Assembly: GCA_009801085.1 (NCBI GenBank)
Contig: VNWV01000038.1
Span: 1 to 64,000 of the forward strand
DNA from: Lasiodiplodia sp. COLG20
Taxonomy: Eukaryota; Ascomycota; Dothideomycetes; Botryosphaeriales; Botryosphaeriaceae
Length of the DNA: 64,000 nt
Direction of reading: 5' to 3'
In this document: positions 1 through 11,735 of the stretch, in pieces
Layout of the letters: every line of letters starts with the position of its first letter
Numbering within the stretch: position 1 is the first letter of the stretch
Translations under genes and position numbers: made by a program
Notes under the pieces: generated by a model
Database searches by the model: none
Told to the model about the DNA's origin: nothing
The model's input: only the letters and a program-made list of their open reading frames with translations

Positions 1-136
1 GTTTCCCTACCAGACCAGCATATCAAAACATCCTCCTCATCTCGCAGCAACCCCCACAACCGACTTACGTTTCCCTACCAGACCAGCATATCAAAACATC
101 CTCCTCATCTCGCAGCAACCCCCACAACCGACTTAC
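1..136. repeat. Perfect 68-bp tandem duplication
   Basis: Bases 1-68 and 69-136 are identical. The unit contains the last codons and stop of COX10: the gene ends in the right-hand copy (stop at 105-107), so the left-hand copy is a duplicate of the gene end lying in its 3' flank. With no mismatch between copies the duplication is either very recent or an assembly artefact at a contig edge. Confidence 0.95.
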
Positions 137-1694
137 CCGCCACTTTCGGCACATCCTCCCCCTCCTCATCCTCATCCTCCCAGTACCCATCCTCCCCCTC
201 ATCATCATCCACCACCGGCTCCCCCACGACAGACCGCCACACGCGCTGCCACAACCCCTTCTTATGCGCCATGGCCAGCACCAGCACGATGGGCAGGTGC
301 CAAACACTCGCCCAGAACAGTCCCCTCGCGGTACCCTTCGTTCCCTCATGCCACCAGAAGCGTGCGGCCTGGTACGTCATCCAGCCGTTGATAGCAGAGC
401 TGGTCGCGACGAAGCCCCAATCAGTAACGCCGACGAACGCTAAGCCAACACAGACGGGAAACATGAGCAGCGAGTAGCGGAGGGCGACGCGGCCGTTGCG
501 GCGGGGGTTGGTCCAGGCGAGCATGCGGTAGCCGGCGTTGCGGTATTCGTCTCGGATCGTCCAGCTGAGGGCGTTGAAGTGGGGGAACTGCCACGCGAAC
601 AGCAGCGCGCCGAGGAGCCAGCCGCCGGCACTCCCAGGACCGAACAGCAGGTCCTGCCAGGTGCCGCCGCCCGTGGCGCACTGCCCGGCGGCCGCGGTCC
701 AGCCCATCAGCGGCGGGATGCCGCCCACGACGGCGCCGACCCACGTGTTGAGCACCGAGACGCGCTTCATGGGCGTGTAGCAGCCGGCGTAGAGGAAGAT
801 GTTGAGGCCGCCGAGGAAGGCGACGGTGGGGTTGACGCCGTAGTAGAGCGACGCGACGCCCGTGATGCCCGTGGCGATGGCGAAGACGAGGGCCGCGCGC
901 TTGCTGATGAGCCCGCGCACCAGCGGCCGGTTCTTGGTGCGGCTCATCTTGGCGTCGTGCGCCGGCTCGAAGAGCATGTTGAAGGCGTTGGCTGAGGCCG
1001 ACGCCAGGCCGGTGCCCGTCGTGAGGAAGAGGAGCGTCAGCGTCGAGAGCGACGGCGCCGACGTCACCGACGGCGCCAGCAGCGCGGGGACCGGGTAGAT
1101 GGCGTAGGGCACCGTGGCCGTCAGGACGATGAGGAAGGAGAGGCGCGGTTTGGTTAGGGCGAGGTAGGTCAGGAAGCGGCGGCGGAGCGATTGAGCGGGG
1201 AGAGCTTGAGCGCTGGTCGAGAGGGTTGCTGATGCGTCCGGCCGGATCTCCGTCTCGGAGGCGGCTGTTGCTGCTTTCTTTGCTTCTTCTCTTAGGCGCT
1301 TCCGGCGGCGGTGGGGGAGCTCATTGGCGAGCTCGGTGCCTGCGGTGGCATCGTTGTGGACGACCTGGGCGATCTTGGGCTGGTCGTGGAGCGTCGACGG
1401 TGCGGGACCTGCATCATCTTTGGCGCCATTGCGACCGGAGACGGCATTGCTCCACACTCCGCGTCGTGCGCCCTGTAGCACGTCGTCCAGGACAGCATTG
1501 GCCCAAAAGTATTCCTTCTTGAAGGCGGTGCGGGGGTTGCGGGCGATAGCGGCGTCTCTCACGGCGGTCGAGGTGGACAGCAGGCGGCGGGTGGGCGTCG
1601 GGTGGGATCGTTCGAGGCGGCGCAGGCATCGCAGGCATAGGGGAGCGGCATCCTGCAGCGGCGCGTTGCGCAGCAGGGGAGGTCGGAGGATCAT
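105..1694 (-). CDS. COX10: Protoheme IX farnesyltransferase, mitochondrial (heme O synthase)
   Basis: Converts heme b to heme O by adding a farnesyl group, the first step of heme A synthesis for cytochrome c oxidase, in the inner mitochondrial membrane. The protein has an Arg-rich leader typical of mitochondrial import, then a UbiA-type membrane domain. The prenyltransferase signature is clear: NAFNMLFEPAHDAKMSRTKN followed by RPL, giving the Asp and Arg residues that bind the prenyl diphosphate. A second conserved stretch, RDEYRNAGYRML, lies in the later loop, with several hydrophobic helices around both. There is no intron. The open frame extends upstream to an ATG at 1811, but the ATG at 1694 opens directly into the leader and is my preferred start (529 aa); an ATG at 1748 is also possible. 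The C-terminal tail is acidic. Confidence 0.93.
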   Translation of the reverse strand: MILRPPLLRNAPLQDAAPLCLRCLRRLERSHPTPTRRLLSTSTAVRDAAIARNPRTAFKKEYFWANAVLDDVLQGARRGVWSNAVSGRNGAKDDAGPAPSTLHDQPKIAQVVHNDATAGTELANELPHRRRKRLREEAKKAATAASETEIRPDASATLSTSAQALPAQSLRRRFLTYLALTKPRLSFLIVLTATVPYAIYPVPALLAPSVTSAPSLSTLTLLFLTTGTGLASASANAFNMLFEPAHDAKMSRTKNRPLVRGLISKRAALVFAIATGITGVASLYYGVNPTVAFLGGLNIFLYAGCYTPMKRVSVLNTWVGAVVGGIPPLMGWTAAAGQCATGGGTWQDLLFGPGSAGGWLLGALLFAWQFPHFNALSWTIRDEYRNAGYRMLAWTNPRRNGRVALRYSLLMFPVCVGLAFVGVTDWGFVATSSAINGWMTYQAARFWWHEGTKGTARGLFWASVWHLPIVLVLAMAHKKGLWQRVWRSVVGEPVVDDDEGEDGYWEDEDEEGEDVPKVAGKSVVGVAAR

Positions 1695-1972
1695 GTCTTG
1701 CGACTTCGTCTCATGGTGGTGGGCTAGGCGGCCGGAGGTCGAAGGCATTTTCGCCGGAGCCGCAGCTCTTGCTGAAAACACCAGCCGCACGTGGCGCAGC
1801 TCAACTGACATATCAACGAATCCGCATTGGTCGACACCCGCACTCTCTCCAATCCGGATTTTGTCGCCAGACCAGCGCCGCCAATCCTCAAGTCACCTTC
1901 TCGAACGGGAAGAAATGCCGTCGGTGGCCATGCAATTGCCAAATAAGGCAATTTGATTGTCTTTAGTCACAT

Positions 1973-3851
1973 CTACAGATAAGCCTCACTCGCCTTCTGA
2001 ATGGCCTGCTTCAGTAGCTGCACAACCTTCACTACCTCCGCTTCCGTGATAATGTATGGCGGCGTGATCATGACGTGTTCCACATCAATTGGCCCGGTTT
2101 TGCCTAAATTTCCCAGAATATTTAGTCCCAACTCCGCCGCTGCAGCGACAACCTTGCTGGAGAAGTTTTCATCCACCGGGAACGCCGTCTTCGCCTGTTT
2201 GTCCAGAACAAACTCCGCAGCATAATATAGTCCTCGCCCGCGGACATCGCCTACCAAGGGAAGTGGCAGGATCTCTGCTTCCATCAGCTCTCCGAGCACA
2301 GCGCCCATCTTCCGGCAGTTTTCGAGGAGATTCTCCCGCTCGATGATTTTTTGGACCTCAATTGCCGCTGCACAGGCCGTAGGATGTGCCTAGAATTCTT
2401 GTAAGCTAGCTCTCCTTTCAAATGACAGAGCCAAAACAACATTTCCGTCCGGATCTATCTCCTACTATGTGAGGGGTTGACGTAAATATCCGGACGTAGA
2501 TGTACCCTTGGACATCTTGAATAACATCCACATGTAGACTTCAACCATCCACACAAGTAGGGGGACAGTATCGCTTTCATGCCAGGCAATCCCTTGTATA
2601 ACCTACTGAGGGTTCGCGTCTTACCTGGAATGTATGACCGTGCGAGAGTGCCCCACTACCAGCAGCCAAGGCATCAAACACTTTCTCGTGGACAAGCACT
2701 GCCGAGAGGGGGACGAAGCCTCCACCGAGCGTCTTTCCGATGGTTTGCAGATCTGGTCCTCGGAACCCTTCTTCTTGTTCCCAGGCATGCATGGTCCCCG
2801 TCTTACCCATTCCGCAGATGATCTAGACGAGTTAGCGCCATCCATGTCAGCTTTCGCCGATATTGCAGCTCCGAAAGATGATGTCATGTCGACAGGTGTC
2901 TGATGGTCGCCGACTAGCGCTCTCACTTCTACAAACAATCCGCATTTGCATTCACCACACAATATTTTCCAAATAGTGAGGACCATATAAGAGAGCGTGG
3001 ATACTAACCTCATCAAGGATCAGCAGTGCACCATATTTGTCACAGAGCTCCCGAACGGCCTTGAAGTAGCCAGGCACAGCCGAGACACAGCCCAGAGTCG
3101 TCCCACTGATGGTCTCAGCAAAGAAAGCCGACACCGTCTCGGGGCCAAGCCTTTGGAATTCATCATCGAGCTGCTTGACGAGCCCCGCGAGGTACTCGTC
3201 GTCACTCTGGCCATCCGGCTTCGCCCGATACGCATAGCACGGGTCGACGAACGAGACGTTGTGGCTCATCCAGTCGGAATACATCTGGCGCCTGGCCTGA
3301 TGACCGGAGACGCACAAGGCCCCAATCGTGTTCCCATGATAGGACTGGGCGCGGCTGATGACGTTGCGGCGGCGGCCTCCCTCGCCCCTTTCGACCCAGT
3401 ACTGCGTGGCCAGCTTGACGGCAGCGTCGGTGGCCTCGCTGCCCGAGTTGAAGAACATGGCGCGCGCCAGGCCGCCGGGCCGGTGCTTGAGCAGCATGGC
3501 GGCCAGCTCCTCGGCGGGTGCGGATGTGTAGCCGATGCTGTAGACGTAGCCGATCCGGTTGATCTGGTCGGCCACGGCTTGGGCGACTTCCGGACGACGG
3601 TGGCCCAGGCAGGACACGCCCGGCCCGCTGGATGCGTCGATCAGCGTGGTGCCGTCGGCCAGCGTGAAGCTGATGCCCTGGCCCGAGACGATGGGGCGCG
3701 GCTCTGACCGCAGGGCACGGTGCATGACATGGCTTTGGGCGACGGCTTCATTGACGGCTGGCGTGGAATTGGGGCGGCGGTGAGGGCGGGGTGTGAGGGC
3801 ACGCGCTGAAGAGATTAGACGGTTTGGGTAAGCACGGAATAGAGCTCTCAT
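1973..3851 (-). CDS. Class-III PLP-dependent aminotransferase, probably mitochondrial
   Basis: Spliced from three exons: 3851-3009, 2822-2625 and 2389-1973 (485 codons, 485 aa before the stop is removed). All junctions restore frame, giving ...LLILDE-IICGMGKTGTMHA... and ...HGHTFQ-AHPTACAAAIEV.... Family hallmarks are visible: FFNSGSEATDAAVKLA (phosphate binding), SYHGNTIGA, the PLP-contacting Asp in LILDE, and the Schiff-base Lys in TIGKTLGGGF. This is the omega-aminotransferase fold (GABA, ornithine and related aminotransferases). The exact amino donor cannot be read from sequence. The N-terminus MRALFRAYPNRLISSARAL resembles a mitochondrial presequence. It is divergently arranged with a Zn2Cys6 regulator 480 bp away, which might regulate it. 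Confidence 0.88.
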
Positions 3852-4330
3852 GGTGACGGAGTGGCTCTGGGTGAGATGGCTGCCATTGGGTGCGCGCGGC
3901 GAGCTTATGGTCAGTCTTATACAGCAGCTTGGCGCGCGGGGAGCGCTATCGCAAGAGTGGCGGGTGCATGGTGTTGGTCAATGGGAGGTGGGCAGTAGGG
4001 ATTAGTCACGGCGCGCAGGGAACACCGGCAAGGCGGGATACGGATTGCGGATCCGCGTGGAGATAGGAGGCGCGATAGGACGACTAGCCGAAAGGAGCCG
4101 CGTCACGTGCATCCGGGCTGATGGCTCAAACGAAGCTTTCTGCGCCGCCTGCGGCCTCTGCTCAACCCTCCCTCCGCCGTTGACGCCCTTTATCCTCGCC
4201 CGGCCCCGCGAGCACTGCCCACGGCCTCTCCCCACCCCTCAGACACGCTGCGGATACCGCTGCGGGCCGCCTGGGGACCCCCGCACTGTTGCCAATCCCG
4301 AGAAACCCCGCGTTGAACGATGTAGCAAGC
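3852..4330. promoter_or_regulatory. Divergent intergenic region, aminotransferase / Zn2Cys6 regulator
   Basis: This 479-bp gap separates two divergently transcribed genes and must carry both promoters. No further gene is visible. An in-frame ATG at 4289 could extend the regulator by 14 residues. Confidence 0.5.
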
Positions 4331-6172
4331 ATGTCCGACCAAGCTCTCCCCGCCGACCAGTCCGATTCCCAGACCCAGAAGCGCCGTATTCGCAAGCGGA
4401 CTGGCACCACCAGAGAACGCACCGGTTGCGTTACTTGCCGTCGTCGGTGCGTTAACCGTCTCTGTAGTCTACCACTTTCTGACATGGGCTCTGCAGCAAG
4501 AAGAAATGCACCAATGAATACGTAAGCTTGCCGCTCCTCAAACCCGTCTGTTGCTGACCACCTCCCCAGCCTGTCTGTGACCACTGCCGCCGCCTGAACT
4601 TTGAATGCATCCGCGAGGAGCCTCGCCAAGCAGTCGTTGGCAAGTCTGCTCCCGGAGATGGCTCCGTGAATGGCCCTCTCCCTGAGGCCGACACCACCGT
4701 TCTTGCGACCTCTTCGTCCACTGTGCTTGCTGTCCCCTCCTCTACCTGGACCGCTCCCGTCCTCTCTTTGGATCCCGTGGCGAGCTGGCCCGGGACCGCC
4801 GGCGACAGCACTGCCGCAACTAGCCGCAGGCTGCTGCTCCGCTATTACCTTCAGACTCTTTCAACCCTTCTAACTAGTACGCTTGAGAATAATTGTTTCG
4901 CTTCTGGTGAGTCTGATTCCGCCAAACTCGTTGCACGCTGCTAACGACCCAGTCTTCCTTCCCATGGCCACCGAGTCTCCGATGTTGCTTAATGCTATCA
5001 TCGCTCATTCTTCTTCCCACTTGTCCTTGAGAGACAAGTCTTACGAAGTTCTTGCATTGCAGAGCCGGAGCAATGCCTTGAGTTCTCTAGCTGCCTCCCT
5101 TTCTTCTACAGACCGGGATCCTGAGCTCGACTTATCTTGCTGCCTAGTTCTGTGCTCCATGGAATCCATCCTCGGCGATACGAGCAAGTGGTATAACCAC
5201 TTGGTCGGAGCCTCCCAGATCATTCGCGCCACCTCGGGCACCATGTACGAAGACGGCCAGCTCAGTGCCGACCAGCTGGCACAGTTCTTCAACACCTTCG
5301 AGGGACGGTGGCTGAAGCGCAATTTCGCCTACCATGATGCCCTGCATACCGTCACCATGAATACACGGCCGCTGATCTCGGGCTACTATTGGCAATCAGC
5401 CGACGAAGAGGTCGCCGACTCTTATTTTGGCCTGGCATCCAGGATAATCTATCTGATCTCCGAGATCAGTGTTCTCAACGCTGATATGGCCGAGGCTACC
5501 GCAGCTTTTGCCAAGGAACCTACCCAGTCTCCCTCTCCGGCATCATCCACCACGACGGGGACGTCACCGACGGTGATTGGAGAGGACGAAGCAAAGATAC
5601 TTGACGACCCAGAGATCCAGCATGTTCCCCGCTCAGACATTCCACTACCCGAAACCAATGGACAGTCGCAAGTCAGGTCGGATTTCTCAAGTAGAGCACA
5701 ACGCCTGGAGAGTGAACTCCAAGAATGGACTCCACTGGATTGCCAGGACATTCACCTGAAGGCCATGGCCGAGGCTTACCGCAACGCCGCGCTGATCCAC
5801 CTCTACCGAGTCTTGCGCCGTCACCTTCCAGACCTCACACCGGCCCTGGATCGCAAATTGGCCACACCAGTTCAAGGGATTGTTGAAGCAGTGGAGAAGA
5901 TGCCCGTCAGATGCTTGCCGGAGACGACACTTCTATTTCCATTATTCATGGCCGGCGGAGAGACGAATCAAGCAGATCAGATACGCATCATCCGCCAGCG
6001 CATGGTGGATATAATCAACTACCGCCACTTCCACAACGTCGAAGTCGCCCTCACCGTCCTGGATGAGCTGTGGCGGTTACGTGCTGGCAACACCACACCT
6101 GGCAACGGTCAGCGGCGAGTTGATTGGGTCGATGTCCTCGCTCGCCGACGGTGGCGCCTGGCATTGACTTGA
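4331..6172 (+). CDS. Zn2Cys6 transcription factor, Fungal_trans_2 (ARGR2-like) type
   Basis: Four exons: 4331-4446, 4497-4521, 4570-4906 and 4953-6172 (565 aa). Splicing the first two introns rebuilds a full binuclear cluster, CVTCRRRKKKC...VCDHCRRLNFEC, with spacing C-x2-C-x6-C-x6-C-x2-C-x6-C, preceded by a basic stretch. The large last exon encodes a helical domain with YYLQTLST...VFLPMATESPMLLNAIIAHS, typical of the Fungal_trans_2 family that includes the yeast arginine-metabolism regulator ARGR2. Such proteins are nuclear DNA-binding regulators. The target is unknown. Neighbours are an aminotransferase (divergent) and a urea transporter downstream, so a role in nitrogen use is a reasonable inference but not shown. 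Confidence 0.87.
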
Positions 6173-7638
6173 GATGCTTATCAGGCCGGCCAACATAATT
6201 TGAGCAAATTTGCATAAATGGCGTTTGGCAGAGGATCAAGACTTATTCATGACTTCGGGAGTCAAGCTTTGGGTTGGAAATGGGGTGATACCGTGCTCCG
6301 AACTGAGCACCCGGGCGTACACTTGGGCTGTTACTGTCGTTTCTGTCATAGTAGAACGAATTGGGGGGTGGTCTGATGATTGTTTGCCGAGGAAATCCGA
6401 AAATCGGACTACTTGTTGTCTCTCTTCCCTTGACCCGCGAAACCTCTCCACACGACTCGAAGCGAATGACTTTCGCATGGTTGATATGGCTGACTGACAC
6501 ACGGCCTGGCAGAACGCGGTCGATAATTGGCCTTCTCTGCCGTCCGGCTGCGATATCAGATGCAACCGATCCTTATCAAGCTTGATAGCGGGGACGATCC
6601 CACTCTTGACCGAGTAGCTTGCTGAAACCACACTGCTCATCTGCCGCGCCCCTTGGGCATAAGCTCCACGCCAATCGAGGTTAATCGGACTTACTCAACC
6701 GCGATCAGTCCCCTCGAGCCGTGTTGAGGACGTTCCAACCACCAAATATTTGGCCGTTCGCTGCCATCGTGGATCAGCGGCTTCTCCACCATCCTGCGGG
6801 TTTGGTCCACTATAACGCTCCCAAATAAGATGATCTCAACACCCCTGTCTTGCCAGCATTGCTGATCGCGTTCCTGTCCCGATAACGTCGGTAGGTTACT
6901 CCGCTCTCTTTTGCCCCATGAGATGCTCAACCATGCTGCGTGCGGGCAAGCAGGGATCAGCATCGTCCGATGGAAAGCTAAACTCAAAGCGTATCATACC
7001 TTGTTGGATGTCCCATGAGCGCTCTTACTCGCTTATCTCGCAACACAGTGGGCGGCCAGACGGCATATCTTTTGACGCTCTTGACGCTCGTTGCCTGCTG
7101 CTCGATGATTTTATCACGAGGGAATGAGGAAGAAACTCTGGCCGTAACGGGTCCTTCTCCGCGAATAGGAATCTTCTTTTGGTAGATCTGCATTGCTATC
7201 GATAACCGCGACAGAAATGGGCGGTCGAGACAAGTGAGGTCTCCTCTTTTTTTTCCTGAGAGAGCTATCCGGGGATTTCCAGAAATCGATCGGCATCTAT
7301 TTAACCTGCATATGTGCGCGCATGTTGTCATCATCATATGTCTCCTTCGCCACCAATTGCAATTGATCAGGAACGATAAACCTTGAGCTCTCACGTTCGC
7401 CACCTATTTCCCCTTCTCCCACCTCACTACCGCCCGCCTACCGTCCATGATTTCCCCTCCATCCCCCTCTTTCTGGCCCTCCGCATGAGCTAGCCTGCAC
7501 GACATTCACAACCACCCCGGCATAGCATCAATCAATCAACCAACGCACACACATCCACACCACGACCTACCTCCGCTCGCCACCCCCACCGCTTTCCCCC
7601 ATTTCCCACCTCCTCAAAACAAAAAGAGACAGAGAGCC
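6173..7638. promoter_or_regulatory. DUR3 upstream region with candidate GATA sites
   Basis: This 1.47-kb stretch has no credible gene. It contains HGATAA matches at 6573-6578 (minus), 6880-6885 (plus), 7033-7038 (minus), 7111-7116 (minus), 7200-7205 (plus) and 7374-7379 (plus). AreA-type GATA factors activate urea transporters in ascomycetes when preferred nitrogen is scarce. About two such hexamers would be expected by chance, so the excess is modest. Confidence 0.4.
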
Positions 7639-10600
7639 ATGAGCAGCAGCAGCACCCCGCCCTTCTTCTCCCCGGGCGTCGGGTACGCGCTGGTCGTGGG
7701 GCTGGGCGCGGCGTTCGCCATCGGCATGTCGCTGCTGTCGTGGGGCCTGTCGCGCTACATGGCCGAGGTGCAGACGTCCGAGATGTACATGACGGCCAAG
7801 CACTCGGTCAAGACGGGCCTGGTCGCCACCGCCGTCGTCAGTTCGTGGACGATTGCCGCGACGTTGTTGAGTAGTACGACTGGTGAGTTTGTTTTTTTCT
7901 TGTTCTTTTTTGGGAGTGGAGAGGTCGTAAGGGAGGGAAGGAGGAGAGATATATTTGGAGTAGGGAGAAGGAAGAGATGCTGGATTGGCGGGAATGCGGC
8001 GACCTTTGGAGAATGTGATGGTTGCCGTGAAATATGGATGGATACAGCGGATCGAAAGCAAATAAATAAAAAAAGATCACCAACATAAAAACGCAAATTG
8101 AAGCAGGAAAAAGACTAACCACAACAATTCTTAGATGGCTATTTGTACGGCGTTAGCGGTCCCTTTTGGTACGCGTGCGGCGCTACATTTCAGATCTTCA
8201 TGTTTGCTCTGGCCGGTAAGTCCGCTCTCCTGTTGTGGCGGCAAACCAAAGCCTACCATCCCATTCCTTATTATTCAGGAAACATAGATGCTCACATGAA
8301 GAGACGTCTCCTACAGCCATCGAACTCAAACGCAAAGCTCCCCGCGCCCATACCTTCCTCGAAGTTGTCAAGAAGCGTTACGGGCCTCCGGGCCACATTA
8401 CGCTCATGTGCTACAGTTTGATCTTCCAGATATTCACCACTGTCAACCTCCTCGTTGGCGGCAGCACGCTGTACTCATCCATGACCGGCATGAACCGCGA
8501 TGCCGCTTGCTTCCTGTTCCCGATAGGAGTATTGATCTACACGCTGTTTGGCGGTACGCTGCATGCTTTCCCTGCTTTTATCTCTCGTCGACATTTACGG
8601 AAACTAATTATGGAATTACGCACGGGCAGGTATCAAAGCGACGTTTCTCACAGACTGGGTGAGTGATGCTTAGCTACCAAGCGGTAAAGGCGTTGGCAGA
8701 AGGGCTGACTTTTTCAACAACGAACCAGGCGCATACCGTCATCATCTATATCGTGATGCTCACGACGCTGTTCATGGTTTACACGACCTCCTCCGCCATT
8801 GGCTCGCCGGACCGCATGTGGGAGTTGCTGCGTGAGGCGGCGGCGTTGCATCCGGTCGACGGGAACATGGACGGGTCGTATCTGACAATGAAAAGCCCTG
8901 GCGGTGGATACATCGGATTGATCTTCATGGGTGCGTCGTTTGCGAGTTGCGTTGATTCGCAGCTGTAAGTGCTCCCTGTCACTTCCCTCTAGAAGGAGGC
9001 ATGGCGGTTGTAAAATTTGTGTCTTTTCATTCTGGAAGCTGCAACTTGGAGTCAGTCATGCAATGACTTGATTTGCACATTTGCCTCCGACGAGTGCTTC
9101 AACGGCCGCGGAGAATACCCGCAACTCCAACAATGCATCCATATAGAGCAGGTACAGAGGCAAGCTAACCACCCGAAAAACAGCTTCCAAAAAGCAATCG
9201 CAGCCGATCCCTCCGCAACCTACCCCGGCTACATGCTAGGTGGCCTCTGCTGGTTCACGATCCCATTCGTGCTGGCGTCGACTTTCGGCCTGGCCGCCGT
9301 CGCCACCGAACACCTACCAATCTTCCCTACGTATCCCGCCCGCATGACGACGGAGGAGGTTTCGGCGGGCATGGCGATGCCGTACGCCGCGTATGCCGTC
9401 ATGGGGAAGGGAGGCGTCATTGCTGTGCTGCTGATGGGATTCATGGCCGTGACGAGCGCGGTGAGTAACTACATCTCTGATCAACAGACGAGAAGTGAAT
9501 GCTTCTCGAGCTCTCCTCCAGGGGGCCGGACGAAAAGGAAAGCCAAATAGAGAAGGAAGACCTAACATATCACCCACAGATGTCCTCCGAAACCGTCGCC
9601 ACCGCCGCCCTCGGCACCTACGACATCTACAAAGCCTACATCAACCCGAACGCCACCTCCGCGCAACTCGTCCGTGTCTCCCACACCATCGTCATCATAT
9701 TCGGCATCGTCGTCGCTGCCATCAGCGTCGCCTTTAACCACGCTGGGTAAGAAAGCCCGTCGTCCCCCCAGCTAAACCCCCCCTCACGTTATCCGTCATA
9801 CCCAACCAAATCTGCCATCTCAGTCAGTCAGTTTCTCCGCTAACAAACAGCAAACACACAAAACAGCTTCAGCGTCAACTACCTCATCACGTCGATCGGC
9901 ATCTTCGTCGACTCGGCCATCGTGCCCATGGCCTGCACCATCATGTGGCGCAAGCAGAGCCTGGCCGCCGTCATCATCGCGCCGCTCTGCTCGACCGTCG
10001 CCGCCGCCGTGGCTTGGTTCTGTACCGCGTACACGCACTACGGCGCCGTGACCATCGAGACGACGAGCCAGCCGCTGCCGCTGGTGGCGGGGAATATGTA
10101 AGTGTTGTTGTTGTTGCACTATCAGAAGAAGGAGTGGTAGAGAAAAAGAGAGGGAGAATGCACAAAGAGCAACGATCGCCAGAATCACCTCGAGGCTGTA
10201 GGAGAAGGGCAGGGGTGTACACTTTGCAATTCGTACGTTCTCGAACTCAGTGCTGACGAAAGCCGCCTTTGCCTTACAGGATGTCCATCTGTGGCCCGAT
10301 GGTCCTGACGCCGCTGATCACGTTTATCAAGCCAGCCAACTTCGACTGGGAGGTCTTCAAGCAGATCAAGTCGGACGTCGGCACGCTCGAGGAACTGCAG
10401 TCTCAGAGTCGACAGCAGCAACAGCACGGCGGCGACGAGAACGACGAGATCACTACAGCTACAACTCCGCAAGTGGTCGTCGTCGCCAAGAATGGCGCAG
10501 AGAAGAAAGCAGACGACAATGACAACGAAGAGGAAGAAGAGAACGAACGCCGGCACGACGAGGAAGTGAACGCGCGCCTGCTCGTGGCGCGCAAGAAGGC

Positions 10601-11122
10601 GGCCATCTGCTGCGTCGTGCTCTGCCTGTGCCTCTGCATCCTCTGGCCCATCCCCATGTACGGATCGAACTATGGTGAGTTTTACTGCGGTTCTTGCCCT
10701 TATATATCAGTCCTCAATTTCCCTTTCCATCCACCTCCCACACTCCTTTCGATTCTTTGTGTCTCTCTTTTATTTCCCCTTTCTTCAAAGCACCATCCAT
10801 GCTCTACTCACAGCCACCCACCCAATGACTCGCCAACCACTGACACCACGCAGTCTTCTCCAAGCCCTTCTTCCGCGGCTGGATCGTCGTCGTCTTCCTC
10901 TGGGGCTTCTTCGCCGCCATAGCCATCACCTGCTACCCCATCTGGGAGGGCCGCGCCTCCATCGCCCGCTTCTTCCGCTACGCGATGGGTCGCAGCGGCG
11001 GCGCCAAGCAGGGCCGTCCTATCGAAGGGATTGTTGTTTTACGACGCGAGGATGGCAACAGCAACAGTGGTCATGAGAGCGCTGCTGAGTCGGATGCCAA
11101 GGCTGCTGAGAAGATGGGGTGA
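7639..11122 (+). CDS. DUR3: Urea active transporter (sodium/solute symporter family)
   Basis: Ten exons: 7639-7882, 8135-8215, 8317-8553, 8630-8658, 8729-8964, 9184-9460, 9580-9746, 9867-10097, 10280-10674 and 10854-11122 (721 aa, frame kept at every junction). It is a plasma-membrane symporter importing urea, related to yeast Dur3. Family stretches include GVGYALVVGLGAAFAIGMS at the N-terminus, VSGPFWYACGATFQIFMFA, CVDSQLFQKAIAADP, and NYLITSIGIFVDSAIVP. About fifteen hydrophobic segments are spread over the protein. Exon 4 is only 29 nt. A Gln/Asp/Glu-rich hydrophilic loop encoded at about 10390-10570 interrupts the C-terminal membrane part and is longer than I would expect. The upstream region has GATA motifs. 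Confidence 0.93.
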
Positions 11123-11735
11123 TCGAGACTCTTGTGTGTGTGTACGCGGTGGTATGGTGGTGGCGCGGAGAATTTTCACATTATATCCGAGTTCAAAAGG
11201 GGGGGCGCGCGGGCGCGGGTATACGAAGGGAAGGTAGGTAGATAGAAAGGGTCTTGGTGTTGGTAGCTGTGTAAGGGGGGTTGAGGCGATTACGACTCGT
11301 GAGTTGCGCCTTGGCGGCCTTGAGGCTTTAGCGGAAGGTTAATTTTAGGGGTCTGTCTATCTGAATCTGGTGGCTGTAGGTGTTGAAGGGTTCCAATAGT
11401 GATGGAGTCAGGGATGTCGTGGCTTAGGCGGGACGTTTGAGGCCCGGCGCCCAGGCACGTGGCGTCGTCGATTTTCTCGGGCTTTTGATGACTCGTAACG
11501 AACGGTTTGACGCGCAACGAAGCGAGAGACACGGGGATATCCCGACGGGATGGCGAATGAGATGGAGAGAATAGCGAGATTCATGATTCGTAGTAACAAT
11601 AAATCAGCTGAGAATGCTGAACAGAAGAAGATTAGAAAGATTATCCCCGGTTGCGCCTGCCTGTATCCTGAAGCCCCCTTTAAGGATCTATGCTGACAGC
11701 ATCATCGCTGCGTTAAATGTCATGAGCTTTCGTCA
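11123..11735. other. Gene-free stretch between convergent genes
   Basis: This lies between DUR3 and the coiled-coil gene, which converge, so it holds both 3' ends. No coding or structural signal was recognised. Confidence 0.5.

Noticed and set aside
1695..1811. Longer N-terminus of COX10 from the ATG at 1811
   Set aside because: The extra 39 residues do not look like a mitochondrial leader, while the start at 1694 opens directly into one.
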